Assembly (NCBI GenBank): GCA_964417685.1
Contig: CAYQIT010000013.1
Span: forward strand, 1 to 20,785
Direction: 5' to 3'
DNA: 20,785 nucleotides
DNA from: CAJQGY01 sp964417685
GTDB lineage: Bacteria > Pseudomonadota > Gammaproteobacteria > Magnimaribacterales > D2472
Of this stretch, positions 1 through 8,654 are shown piece by piece. The position numbers were made by a program, and so were the translations under genes. Within the stretch, counting starts at the first letter, position 1. Each line of letters begins with the position of its first letter. Below the pieces are notes generated by a model that was given only the letters and a program-made list of their open reading frames with translations, was not told where the DNA came from and did not search any database.

Positions 1-688
1 CTTTATGGTCTGGAAGCCATACAAATATTTGATCATTAGTTTCACCTGGAGCGTGGTAGAGTTCTAGGTTAATGCCAGCTATTTCTATTTTCAGTTCATC
101 TTTAAAAACTGTATTAGGCTCTATATATCCAATTGGTGAATCTGAAACATTTAAGCTGGGTCCAATGCCCGCATTAATAAACTGATCATCAGGTAACAAT
201 GTACCAAACATCCTTGTGCTTCTTTTAGATATAATTGGGTTAATAATCCCCATAATTCTTTGAACATAATAGTCAGTAGATTCGTGAGCTATTACTAAAG
301 GTTTGTCTTCTTGAGATTTAATATAATATTCAGCTCCAAATGTATGATCCCCGTGATTGTGAGTATAAATAATTGCTTTTATTGGATTTGAATTTTTCTT
401 TTTGAAGATTGAATAGACCTTTTCTGCCTCTGAAACACTATCTGTAACATCTACAATTATGTTGCCATCCTCACCTTCTATCATTATTGAATTAGCAATC
501 CCAAAACCAACAGCAATATGAATCAACCCTCCTGGTGTTTTATATGTATATATTTCTTTATTAAACTCATTTGTGTGGCTAATTAGGCCCTGTAGGTCAG
601 ATGATTGAGGGATACTAGATAATTCATTCACCTCCCTAGAGCAAGAAGTTACAATAGCAAGAACTATAAAAATGGAATAAAATTTCAT
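1..688 (-). CDS. SdsA-like alkyl/aryl-sulfatase family metallo-beta-lactamase-fold lipoprotein (C-terminus outside window)
   Basis: Reading the minus strand from an ATG at 686-688 gives about 229 residues running off the left edge. The first 16 residues form a lipoprotein signal ending in the lipobox VTSC (C16), so the protein should be exported and lipidated. Residues 109-115 read THNHGDH, the metallo-beta-lactamase zinc motif HxHxDH (H110, H112, D114, H115). The flanking pattern, GFGIANSIMIEG near 61-72, a later FGTLLP then NAGIGP stretch, and a HAPGET segment near the edge, parallels alkyl/aryl sulfatases of the SdsA1 type rather than glyoxalase II or lactamases. It lacks the roughly 100-residue leader seen before the catalytic domain in SdsA1. 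Whether the C-terminal dimerisation and SCP2-like domains exist cannot be seen. Substrate is unknown; sulfate ester hydrolysis is an inference from the family. Confidence 0.8.
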   Translation of the reverse strand, partial: MKFYSIFIVLAIVTSCSREVNELSSIPQSSDLQGLISHTNEFNKEIYTYKTPGGLIHIAVGFGIANSIMIEGEDGNIIVDVTDSVSEAEKVYSIFKKKNSNPIKAIIYTHNHGDHTFGAEYYIKSQEDKPLVIAHESTDYYVQRIMGIINPIISKRSTRMFGTLLPDDQFINAGIGPSLNVSDSPIGYIEPNTVFKDELKIEIAGINLELYHAPGETNDQIFVWLPDHK

Positions 689-690
689 AA

Positions 691-2520
691 ATGTCTCAAG
701 TTAACTCTACAAAGTCTAACTCTAATCAAAAACCAATAAAACCTTTATTTAATGAAGTTGATTGGAGTGATGGTTTTCCTTTATCAAAAGAATATGATGA
801 TATTTTTTGTCAAAAAGATGTAATTAAGGAAACAAATCATGTTTTTTTAGGTCCTAATAACTTAGTCAAGAGATGGAAAGCCAATAAAAAATATGAATTT
901 AATATTGGGGAACTTGGATTCGGTATTGGATTGAATTTTTTTATTACTCTTCAAACATGGATTGATAATCAAGATTCTAATGGTGTAAAGAGACTAAATT
1001 TTATTAGCTTTGATAAGTTTGCCCCCAAGCTGGATGATATAAAAAAAGTTAAAGAAGTTTATCCTCAGCTAAGTGAGGTAATAGACTTATTTCTAGAAAA
1101 TACACCCGCTATTTTTGGGGGTGTAAATAAATTTGAGATAAAAGCTCTAAATGCATCATTGATACTTGTAATAGACGATGTGCAAACAGGGCTTGAAAAA
1201 TTATCTAACAATCCTAGTCAAATAGATGCTTGGTATTTTGATGGGTTTGATCCAAGAAAAAATGAAGATATGTGGAATGACAATGTATTTAAGATGGTTG
1301 GTATCTTGAGCAATGAGGATACTACGTTTGGAACATACACAGCTTCAGGTTTTGTTAAAAAAAATCTTATTAAAAATGGATTTACTATCAAAAAGTCTAA
1401 GGGTTTTGCTAATAAAAGGCATATGCTATCTGGAGAGTATTCAAAAGGTAATAAAAATAAATTTAGAAGTAAAAAAATAGCCATAATTGGTTCTGGTTTG
1501 TCGGCTTCTATACTTGCAAATAAACTTGCATCAAAAAATTGTGTTGTTGATGTTTTTGAGAAGGAGAATGCTCTGGCAGCTGGAACATCAAGTAACCCTT
1601 TTGCATCAATGTATCCAAAGTTTGCTTTAGGAGATGATGCAAGGTCATTTTTTGTTATTCAATCATATTTTTACGCATTTAATTATTACAAAAGAAATTT
1701 TGATTTTTTTGATAACACAGGAATTCTTTTTCTATCAAATTCTGAACATAGGAAAGAATGGTTGCAAAGATTATTAAAAATTGGACGTGATGATATTTTT
1801 GAACGAATAAGTAAAGAGGATATAAATTCTAATAATGAAATAGAGCAGACTAATGATGGTGTTTTTTGTAGGTTTGGTGGCGCTCTCTCACCAAAAGAAT
1901 TATGTATGCAAACTTTGAGTCATAAAAATATTAATGTTCGCCTTAATTCAAGTTTTGAGGACTATAAAGCTGAATCTAAAAAAGTTTTTATAAAAATTAA
2001 TGATGATTATTTGGATGATGAATATGATGATTTAATAATTTGCACTGGTTCAAATTTAGATAAATATCTTCCACAAATTAATTCAATGAGGGGAGCAATT
2101 GTTGGATTGAAATCAAAGAATCTCGTAAATATTAATTATCCGATTAACCATTCAGGATATTTTTTGCCAATTAAAGATGGGATTAACTGGATTGGTTCAT
2201 CATATGAAAAAGGGAATGCTAGACTGAATGATGGTGAATTAGAAGATTTAATAATTAATAAATCTAAATCTATTATGTCTTTTATTGCAGATGAAGATAA
2301 ACTAATTTGGAGCGCTATAAGATCAACAACTCCTGATAGACTTCCAATAGCAGGAAACTTAGATAATCCAAATGTTTTTATTATTGGGGGCCTTGCTTCA
2401 AGAGGTCTAAGTTTTGCGCCTCTTTTAGCTGACTACATTAGTTCAAAAATATTAGATTTGTTTCTTCCAATTAGCAAAGATATTGAGAAGGCTATTCAAC
2501 CAAATCGGTTTAGAGGGTAG
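691..2520 (+). CDS. mnmC: Bifunctional tRNA mnm5s2U biosynthesis protein MnmC
   Basis: This 609-residue protein matches MnmC along its whole length (E. coli MnmC is 668 aa). The C-terminal FAD-dependent oxidase removes carboxymethyl from cmnm5(s2)U34 of tRNA. The N-terminal SAM-dependent methyltransferase (DUF752) then methylates nm5(s2)U to mnm5(s2)U. The methyltransferase half (about 20-250) has the SAM-binding run ELGFGIGLNF at 74-83 and the family motif WYFDGFDPRKN starting at 181. The oxidase half starts at about 262 with a dinucleotide-binding fold (GSGLSA at 267-272, E290) and ends with the DRLPIAG and GLASRGLSFAP segments typical of the family. The ATG at 691 is the only ATG ahead of the conserved region, and no good Shine-Dalgarno sequence precedes it. 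It starts divergently from the lipoprotein gene at 688 and its last 11 bases overlap the convergent gene that ends at 2510. Confidence 0.95.
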   Translation: MSQVNSTKSNSNQKPIKPLFNEVDWSDGFPLSKEYDDIFCQKDVIKETNHVFLGPNNLVKRWKANKKYEFNIGELGFGIGLNFFITLQTWIDNQDSNGVKRLNFISFDKFAPKLDDIKKVKEVYPQLSEVIDLFLENTPAIFGGVNKFEIKALNASLILVIDDVQTGLEKLSNNPSQIDAWYFDGFDPRKNEDMWNDNVFKMVGILSNEDTTFGTYTASGFVKKNLIKNGFTIKKSKGFANKRHMLSGEYSKGNKNKFRSKKIAIIGSGLSASILANKLASKNCVVDVFEKENALAAGTSSNPFASMYPKFALGDDARSFFVIQSYFYAFNYYKRNFDFFDNTGILFLSNSEHRKEWLQRLLKIGRDDIFERISKEDINSNNEIEQTNDGVFCRFGGALSPKELCMQTLSHKNINVRLNSSFEDYKAESKKVFIKINDDYLDDEYDDLIICTGSNLDKYLPQINSMRGAIVGLKSKNLVNINYPINHSGYFLPIKDGINWIGSSYEKGNARLNDGELEDLIINKSKSIMSFIADEDKLIWSAIRSTTPDRLPIAGNLDNPNVFIIGGLASRGLSFAPLLADYISSKILDLFLPISKDIEKAIQPNRFRG

Positions 2521-3019
2521 CCATTATTTCTTCTACAATTGAGCTCGAGCCATCTTCTTTTTCAGGAGACCTTGATGACCCCTTTCTCCAGTCAGCATAA
2601 GCAGTAAACACAGTGTTATTAGATTCAATATCTTTAAGGTTAACTCTAAGAATGAATTTTGATATTGTTCTGATGTTGTCTCGATAATATCGATCCCAAT
2701 TATATCTAGAATAGTAATGATTTAGATTATCACTTTCTATTTCGTCCTTGGAAGTTATATTTATTTCAAATATCAATTTAGAGTCTTCTGAGAAAGATAA
2801 GCCACTATCAATTAATGCATTTTTGAGATCATCTCTAAAACTCTCAAGAGCTATAGGGTTGATTTCAGTACTCAAACTAGTTTCATTTATCTTTACATAA
2901 AAGTCGCTATAATTATCAATTGAGAAGGCTTCTACTCTATCAACTTCAATAAATGACTGAGGATTGAGACTGCAACTAGTCAATACAAAAAGTGTTATTA
3001 GTAGTGTTATTTTTTTCAT
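2510..3019 (-). CDS. Small outer-membrane lipoprotein, DUF4136-like
   Basis: A 169-residue protein with a short hydrophobic signal and lipobox LTSC (C16), so an exported lipoprotein is a firm reading. The mature part has a beta strand near the start, a helix around 75-95, a beta strand, a Tyr/Arg/Asn-rich stretch near 108-122 (HYYSRYNWDRYYRD), and then two strands ending in an AYADWRKG segment. This strand-helix-strand layout with a final Trp strand resembles DUF4136 lipoproteins, whose role is unknown. The assignment rests on overall layout and is not certain. The 3' end overlaps mnmC by 11 bases and the start lies 33 bases from the divergent peptidase gene. Confidence 0.75.
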   Translation of the reverse strand: MKKITLLITLFVLTSCSLNPQSFIEVDRVEAFSIDNYSDFYVKINETSLSTEINPIALESFRDDLKNALIDSGLSFSEDSKLIFEINITSKDEIESDNLNHYYSRYNWDRYYRDNIRTISKFILRVNLKDIESNNTVFTAYADWRKGSSRSPEKEDGSSSIVEEIMATL

Positions 3020-3052
3020 TAAATTTTTTTTAAGGGTTTAACTAATTTTATT

Positions 3053-5908
3053 ATGTTTAATTTACAAGATCAAAAATATATTTCATTACTGGATGTTAAT
3101 GCAGAGATTTATAACCATTCTGAATTTAATTTTCCACACATACATCTTGGTTCTAATTCAGATGAGAAGGTTTTTATGGTTGCTTTTAGAACTATGCCTG
3201 AGGACTCTAAAGGAGTAGCTCATATCCTTGAACATACAGCTTTGTGTGGTTCTAAGAAGTACCCTGTCCGAGACCCTTTTTTTATGATGATAAGAAGATC
3301 ATTGAATACATTTATGAATGCTTTCACATCAAGTGACTGGACTGCCTACCCTTTTGCTACACAAAATAAAAAAGATTTTGATAATTTATTATCAGTGTAT
3401 TTGGATGCTTCTTTTTTTCCAAATTTACATGAATTAGATTTTGCTCAAGAAGGTCATAGAGTTGAATTTAAAGAAGGCTCTGAAGAAATTGAAATAAAGG
3501 GTGTTGTATATAATGAAATGAAGGGTGCAATGAGTTCTGTTACAAGCCAGCTCTGGCATGGAATGTCGAAACATTTGTATCCATCTTCAACGTATCAGTT
3601 TAATAGCGGAGGTAATCCAGAAGATATTCTTGAACTTTCTCATGATGAGCTAATCGAATTCCATAAAACCCATTACCACCCTTCTAATGCAATTTTTTTG
3701 ACTTCTGGCAATTTAAATCCTAAAGAAATTCAATCTTATATTGAAGAAAATGTATTAACTCAATTCAATCCGTTAAAAGAAGAAATATCTGTTAATAATG
3801 AGACTAGATTTACATCACCTAAGATAGCAAGTGAAATTTATAATCCACAGCCAGGTGATGAAGAGAACCATCATGTCGTTTTGTCATGGTTGCTAGGAGA
3901 AAGTCATAAACCACAAGAGCTTTTAGAAACATATCTGCTCTCATCCATACTGCTTGATAACTCAGCATCCCCTTTAAGAAAAGCCCTAGAAAATACCAGT
4001 CTTGGTAAATCTTTATCACCCTTAACAGGTCTTGATTCGGATCAAAAGGAATTAGTATTTGCTGCAGGTCTTGAGGGTGTTAGCAGCAATCAAGAAAAAT
4101 ATGTTGAAAATTTAATCATCAACTGTCTTGAAAATCTAGTTAAAGATGGTGTTAATGAAGATCTGATAAATTCATCAATTCATCAATTGGAGATTTCGCA
4201 GAGAGAGATTGGCGGCAACGGAATGCCATTTGGTTTGCAGTTAATGCTCTCTTGTTTGCCTGCATGTATACATAGAGATGATCCATTGCAGATACTTGAT
4301 CTTGATAATAGTTTTAATCTTCTGAAAAAAAACCTTAAAACAGATAGATATATTGAAAATTTAATTCAAAACAGGCTTTTAAATAACAATCATAGACTTC
4401 TATTTTCTCTAATACCTGATGGTGATTTAAATAAAAGAAATGAGCAATTGCTTAAAGAAGAGCTTAAGGAAAAAGCAGAAAATCTATCTGAAAATGAAAA
4501 GGAGCAAATTAGTTCTCTTGCAAAAAGACTTAAATCAAGACAAGAGTCTGAAGATAATCCCGAGATCCTTCCTAAGGTGGGTATATCAGATATCCCAAAA
4601 GAACGCATTTATGCTGAACCTGTATCAATAACAGATAAATCAACCAAGAATTACATATACAAAACTGGCACTAATGGTCTTGTCTATCACTCAATGATAT
4701 ATCCGATTAATAATCTAACTAAAGAAGAATTAAGTAATGCGAATCTATATGCAAACTTTATAACCAACGTGGGAGTAGGAAATAGAGACTATGAAGAAGT
4801 TCAAAAGTATCAATCCTCAATAACTGGGGGTCTAAATGCATCCACTATTTTCTTACCAGGATCGAATGCTGATTCTTTTAAATTAGGTCTTAAGATAAGT
4901 GCAAAATCTTTAGAAAAAAATGCAGCATTAATGCAAGATTTGATTCTTGAAACAGTTGAAGATGCAATCTTCTCTGAAAATAAAAGAATTAAAGAATTAA
5001 TAGAATTTACTTCATCTTCAAATGATAGATCAATCATTCAGAATGGTCATATGCTTGCCATGGGAAATGCAGCATCTCAACTAAACGATTATGCATCAAC
5101 AATAGATATGATGTCGGGTGTTAGATTTATTTCTAACTTAAATAATATTTCTAAACACATAGGTGAAGATAATAATCTTGATATTTTTTCTAACTTGCTT
5201 AAATCAATGCATAAGAAGGTTGTTGAATCCCCTTCGATTTCTTATCTTGCAAGTTCACTAGATACAAACACTCTTAATCTAAAAAATAATTACCTTGGGT
5301 GTGCTGATTGGTTTGATCAGGATTTAAACTCTAATCAAAGCAATCCAATTGCATGGGTTACTGGATCACAAGTCTGTTTTTGCTCAGAAGCCTTTAGTAC
5401 TGTTAAGTGGCATCATGAAGATGCTGCAGCTTTATTAGTCCTCTCTACTGTTTTAAGGAATGGCTATTTGCACTCAGCTATAAGAGAAAAAGGAGGCGCT
5501 TATGGTGCCGGGGCTAGCCAAGATCTTCATTCAGGAATATTTAGATTTTATTCATACAGGGATCCAAAATGTATTGATACATTTAAAGAATTTAAAAAAT
5601 CTCGAGAATGGGCTTTAAATAATATTAATGAATCTCAGCTTGAAGAAGGAATTCTTGGAGTTGTTTCTAACATAGATAAGCCCCTTTCACCAAGCGGTGA
5701 AACAAAAGATGATTTTATAAATAGATTAGATAATAGGACTATAGAGCAAAGATTGGAATTTCGATCTAATGTAATTGAATGTAAATTGTCGGATCTTAAA
5801 AAAGTGGCTGAAAAATATCTATTAAATAATGGAGCTAAATCTGCTATTGGTGGTAAATCGTTTATTGATGAATTTAATGCTCTTAACTTTGAGATAAAAG
5901 AAATCTAG
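3053..5908 (+). CDS. M16C zinc metallopeptidase, presequence protease (PreP) type
   Basis: This 951-residue protein is a full-length clamshell peptidase of the M16C subfamily, close in size to PreP (about 970-1000 aa). The inverted zinc motif HILEH lies at 57-61 (H57, E60, H61). It is followed by CGSKKYPVRDPF and, 94 residues on, by NEMKG carrying the distal zinc ligand E155, the spacing expected for PreP. The C-terminal half keeps the substrate-binding Arg/Tyr pair in the stretch REKGGAY (R811, Y817). Family members degrade short unstructured peptides such as cleaved targeting sequences. No signal peptide is visible, so a cytoplasmic peptide-scavenging role is the simplest inference. An AAGGG lies 16 bases before the ATG, farther than ideal. 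The stop overlaps the convergent lipoprotein gene by four bases. Confidence 0.93.
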   Translation: MFNLQDQKYISLLDVNAEIYNHSEFNFPHIHLGSNSDEKVFMVAFRTMPEDSKGVAHILEHTALCGSKKYPVRDPFFMMIRRSLNTFMNAFTSSDWTAYPFATQNKKDFDNLLSVYLDASFFPNLHELDFAQEGHRVEFKEGSEEIEIKGVVYNEMKGAMSSVTSQLWHGMSKHLYPSSTYQFNSGGNPEDILELSHDELIEFHKTHYHPSNAIFLTSGNLNPKEIQSYIEENVLTQFNPLKEEISVNNETRFTSPKIASEIYNPQPGDEENHHVVLSWLLGESHKPQELLETYLLSSILLDNSASPLRKALENTSLGKSLSPLTGLDSDQKELVFAAGLEGVSSNQEKYVENLIINCLENLVKDGVNEDLINSSIHQLEISQREIGGNGMPFGLQLMLSCLPACIHRDDPLQILDLDNSFNLLKKNLKTDRYIENLIQNRLLNNNHRLLFSLIPDGDLNKRNEQLLKEELKEKAENLSENEKEQISSLAKRLKSRQESEDNPEILPKVGISDIPKERIYAEPVSITDKSTKNYIYKTGTNGLVYHSMIYPINNLTKEELSNANLYANFITNVGVGNRDYEEVQKYQSSITGGLNASTIFLPGSNADSFKLGLKISAKSLEKNAALMQDLILETVEDAIFSENKRIKELIEFTSSSNDRSIIQNGHMLAMGNAASQLNDYASTIDMMSGVRFISNLNNISKHIGEDNNLDIFSNLLKSMHKKVVESPSISYLASSLDTNTLNLKNNYLGCADWFDQDLNSNQSNPIAWVTGSQVCFCSEAFSTVKWHHEDAAALLVLSTVLRNGYLHSAIREKGGAYGAGASQDLHSGIFRFYSYRDPKCIDTFKEFKKSREWALNNINESQLEEGILGVVSNIDKPLSPSGETKDDFINRLDNRTIEQRLEFRSNVIECKLSDLKKVAEKYLLNNGAKSAIGGKSFIDEFNALNFEIKEI

Positions 5909-6513
5909 CCAAAAAGGAAAAATCTTTTTTTCTTTAATTCTTTGGAGCACTTCCAGTACTGAGATTCATATCTTCCTGAACGAAGCTGAACTCTATCTGC
6001 AACTTTTATTAACCATTGTTTTTTTCTATAGGTTTTCTTTTTAAATCCGCCGTAACCTTCATGATAGGCAAGATAAAACGATCTAGCATCATTCTTATTA
6101 AAACCTTGATAATATCCCTTGCTTGCATACCACCCAATAAAATCAGCAGAGTCTTTAAAGTTCTTTCTGCTAGCCCTTGAATTTCCAGTCTCGTCTTTAT
6201 AATCATCCCATGTATCAGTTAAGGCTTGTGAATAGCCTTTTGCGCTAGATGGTCTTTTCCATGGAATAAAACCTAATAACTTTTCTCTTTCAGGCTTTGC
6301 ATTTGAATCAAAACTTGATTCTTGATATACAACTGCCATTAATACATGTGGTGGAAGTTTCCATTTTTTTTGAGTTTGAATTGCTGCTTTATACCAACTT
6401 CTTTTTTCTTCAAAAATCAAACAAATATTATCAGGATTTTGAGGAGGCGATGATGCGCAAGATGTAATAACAAAAAGTGTGATTATTAATTTATATATAT
6501 TTTTTTGGTTCAT
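5905..6513 (-). CDS. Lytic transglycosylase (SLT domain) lipoprotein
   Basis: A 202-residue exported lipoprotein with a signal ending in ITSC (C19) and an SLT-type lysozyme fold. The probable catalytic glutamate is E65 in VVYQESSF. The motif GYSQAL (93-98) stands where most SLT enzymes have GLMQ, and AYHEGYGGF (149-157) where they have AYNAG. The same variants occur in a known group of small proteobacterial SLT lipoproteins. The enzyme would cleave peptidoglycan glycan strands between MurNAc and GlcNAc from the inner face of the outer membrane. The ATG at 6513 lies inside the end of ligA, overlapping it by 23 bases. The next Met is residue 59, beyond the signal peptide, so this start is required. 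It is the last gene of the long minus-strand series. Confidence 0.88.
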   Translation of the reverse strand: MNQKNIYKLIITLFVITSCASSPPQNPDNICLIFEEKRSWYKAAIQTQKKWKLPPHVLMAVVYQESSFDSNAKPEREKLLGFIPWKRPSSAKGYSQALTDTWDDYKDETGNSRASRKNFKDSADFIGWYASKGYYQGFNKNDARSFYLAYHEGYGGFKKKTYRKKQWLIKVADRVQLRSGRYESQYWKCSKELKKKRFFLFG

Positions 6514-8644
6514 TTAAAAAATCTGAGTACTCCTCTTCAGTTATTATATTTATACCCAAGTCATTAGCTTTTTTCAACTTAGATCCAGCCTTATCACCAG
6601 CAATTACAAGATTAGTATTTTTAGATACGCTTGAGGATACCTTGGCGCCCATGGATATTAAATTTTCTTTTATTTCATCCCTTGAAAACATTGCTAATTT
6701 TCCTGTAAGAACTATTGAGATGTTTTTTAAAGGCATTTCTGCATTTGATAAAACTTCTAGTTTGTTTATAGATAGCTCTGGAAGAAGTTTATCTATAATA
6801 TTATTCATATCTTCGCTTTTAAAAAAGGTTATGATATTTGCAGCAACTTTTGATCCAATATCTTCAATTCCAACCAAGTCCTTAAATGATGCACTCTTGA
6901 TAACTTCAAATGCTAAAAAACTAGCGGCTAAATTCCTTGATGTTGCCTCTCCAACTTCTGGAATTCCAAGTGAGTAAATTAATTTTGATAGATCAATATT
7001 CCTAGATTTATCAATTGCATCAAGGAGATTATTAATTGATTTCACACCAAAACCATCCATCCTTTCAAGTTCACTTTTATGAACATGAAGTTTAAATATA
7101 TCAGACTGATCCTTTATATAACCTTCATTTATTAGAGTATTAATAATTTCTTGTCCTAAACCCTCTATATCAAAAGCTTTTCTTGAAACAAAATGAATGA
7201 GATTTCCTCTTAAAATATCTGGGCAGCTATAGTTAGATGAGCACTTAATGAATGCAGCTTTATTCTTAATTTCTTTTAATGCAAGGCCTTCCTTGTCATT
7301 GGATATTAAGTAATATTCTGCTTCTATCTTACTTCCAAAAGTTTTTATTTTCTTCAAGTTTTTTTTGTCATAAATACTCCAGTCAGAAGCGTTAAATTGT
7401 TCAACTTCAGACTCACAAGTTGGGCATTTCTTTGGTATTGTAACTTTATCAGCATTAACACGATTAGATGTAACAACCTTAACTATCTGAGGTATAACAT
7501 CACCAGCCCTTCTAATAATGACTGTATCTCCAACCCTAGGATCTAACCTCTCAAGTTCATCAATATTGTGCAATGTACAGTTGCTAACTGTAACTCCACC
7601 AACCAAAACTGGCTTAAGTTTCGCTACTGGAGTAAGAGTTCCTGTTCTGCCAACCTGAAATTGTATGTCCTCAATTACTGTTGATGCTTCTTCTGCAGGA
7701 AATTTGTGAGCTATCGCCCATCTTGGAGACCTAGAAATCTCTCCAACCCTATGCTGATAATCAAAAGAATTTAATTTATAAACAACACCATCAATATCAT
7801 AAGGAATAGTTTCTCTATTATTTAGAATTTCCTCATAATAATCCAAGCATCCGCTTGAACTTCTTACTAATCGATTTAACTTATTAACCGGCAAACCGAG
7901 TAGACTTATTTTATTAAAGAAGTCATCTAACCCTGTAAAGTCTATTCCATCGCACTCACCAAAGCCATGAGCAATAAATGACAATGGTCTTTTTGATGTT
8001 ATAGATGGGTCTAATTGTCTTAATGATCCAGCAGCGGCATTTCTTGGATTAGCAAAAGTCTTTTCATCATTTTTAATTGCATTTTGATTTAACTTTATGA
8101 AATCATTCTTTGAAATAAAAACCTCACCTCTTATTTCTAAATAATTTGGGGTAGCTAATTTGTTAGTTAATAAAGTTTTTTGAGGAATGGATTTAATGGT
8201 TTTAATATTTGAGGTTATGTCTTCGCCAACAGAGCCATCTCCTCTAGTAACGCCTTTGAATAGGATTCCATTTTTATAAATTAAAGAAACTGCAGCTCCA
8301 TCCATTTTAGGCTCACATAAAATATCGAACTCATTAACATCAGGAAGTCTTTTTTTTAATCTAGTGAAAAACTCATCTAACTCATCTTTTGAGAAAACAT
8401 TCGATAAAGAAAGCATTTGCTTCTTGTGCGTATAAGTTATAAAACCAGATGAGGGTGAAATACCCACTCTTTGAGTAGGTGAATCTGATGTTATGAGTGA
8501 TGAGTTTTTATTTTCAAACTCTATTAGAGATCGAAAAAGATTATCGTATTCAATATCTGTTATTTCAGGATCATCTAATACGTAATAGTTATAATCATGA
8601 GATCTAATTATATTTTTTAACTTCTCATAGTCTTCTATGCTCAA
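6491..8644 (-). CDS. ligA: NAD-dependent DNA ligase LigA
   Basis: A 717-residue LigA (E. coli 671 aa) that seals nicks in replication and repair using NAD+. The N-terminal Ia region (NYYVLDDPEITDIEYD) is followed by the adenylation motif EPKMDG with nucleophile K113, motif NPRNAAAGSLRQ near 199-210, an OB fold, a four-Cys zinc finger (C407, C410, C468, C474), helix-hairpin-helix repeats (about 525-620) and a BRCT domain (about 638-712). The zinc finger has 57 residues between its second and third cysteines compared with 14 in E. coli, which accounts for most of the extra length. The start codon is TTG at 8644. No in-frame ATG exists near the conserved N-terminus, and AGGTGG (8649-8654) overlapping the zipA stop sits four bases upstream, suggesting translational coupling to zipA. 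Confidence 0.97.
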   Translation of the reverse strand: MSIEDYEKLKNIIRSHDYNYYVLDDPEITDIEYDNLFRSLIEFENKNSSLITSDSPTQRVGISPSSGFITYTHKKQMLSLSNVFSKDELDEFFTRLKKRLPDVNEFDILCEPKMDGAAVSLIYKNGILFKGVTRGDGSVGEDITSNIKTIKSIPQKTLLTNKLATPNYLEIRGEVFISKNDFIKLNQNAIKNDEKTFANPRNAAAGSLRQLDPSITSKRPLSFIAHGFGECDGIDFTGLDDFFNKISLLGLPVNKLNRLVRSSSGCLDYYEEILNNRETIPYDIDGVVYKLNSFDYQHRVGEISRSPRWAIAHKFPAEEASTVIEDIQFQVGRTGTLTPVAKLKPVLVGGVTVSNCTLHNIDELERLDPRVGDTVIIRRAGDVIPQIVKVVTSNRVNADKVTIPKKCPTCESEVEQFNASDWSIYDKKNLKKIKTFGSKIEAEYYLISNDKEGLALKEIKNKAAFIKCSSNYSCPDILRGNLIHFVSRKAFDIEGLGQEIINTLINEGYIKDQSDIFKLHVHKSELERMDGFGVKSINNLLDAIDKSRNIDLSKLIYSLGIPEVGEATSRNLAASFLAFEVIKSASFKDLVGIEDIGSKVAANIITFFKSEDMNNIIDKLLPELSINKLEVLSNAEMPLKNISIVLTGKLAMFSRDEIKENLISMGAKVSSSVSKNTNLVIAGDKAGSKLKKANDLGINIITEEEYSDFLNEPKKYI

Positions 8645-8648
8645 TATT

Positions 8649-8654
8649 CCACCT
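8649..8654 (-). promoter_or_regulatory. Ribosome binding site deciding the TTG start of ligA
   Basis: The minus strand reads AGGTGG, five of six matches to AGGAGG, four bases before TTG at 8644 and overlapping the zipA stop codon TAG (8653-8655). It supports the rare start codon and coupling of ligA to zipA. Confidence 0.6.

Noticed and set aside
2505..2525. Terminator between mnmC and the convergent lipoprotein gene
   Set aside because: The genes overlap by 11 bases and no stem-loop is visible.
4390..5037. Frames on both strands inside the M16 peptidase gene
   Set aside because: They lie in the linker and second half of a continuous peptidase reading frame and show no start signal or motif.
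5900..5945. Intrinsic terminator between the M16 peptidase and the transglycosylase gene
   Set aside because: There is an AT-rich run with T tracts, but no stable G+C stem, and the two coding regions overlap here.
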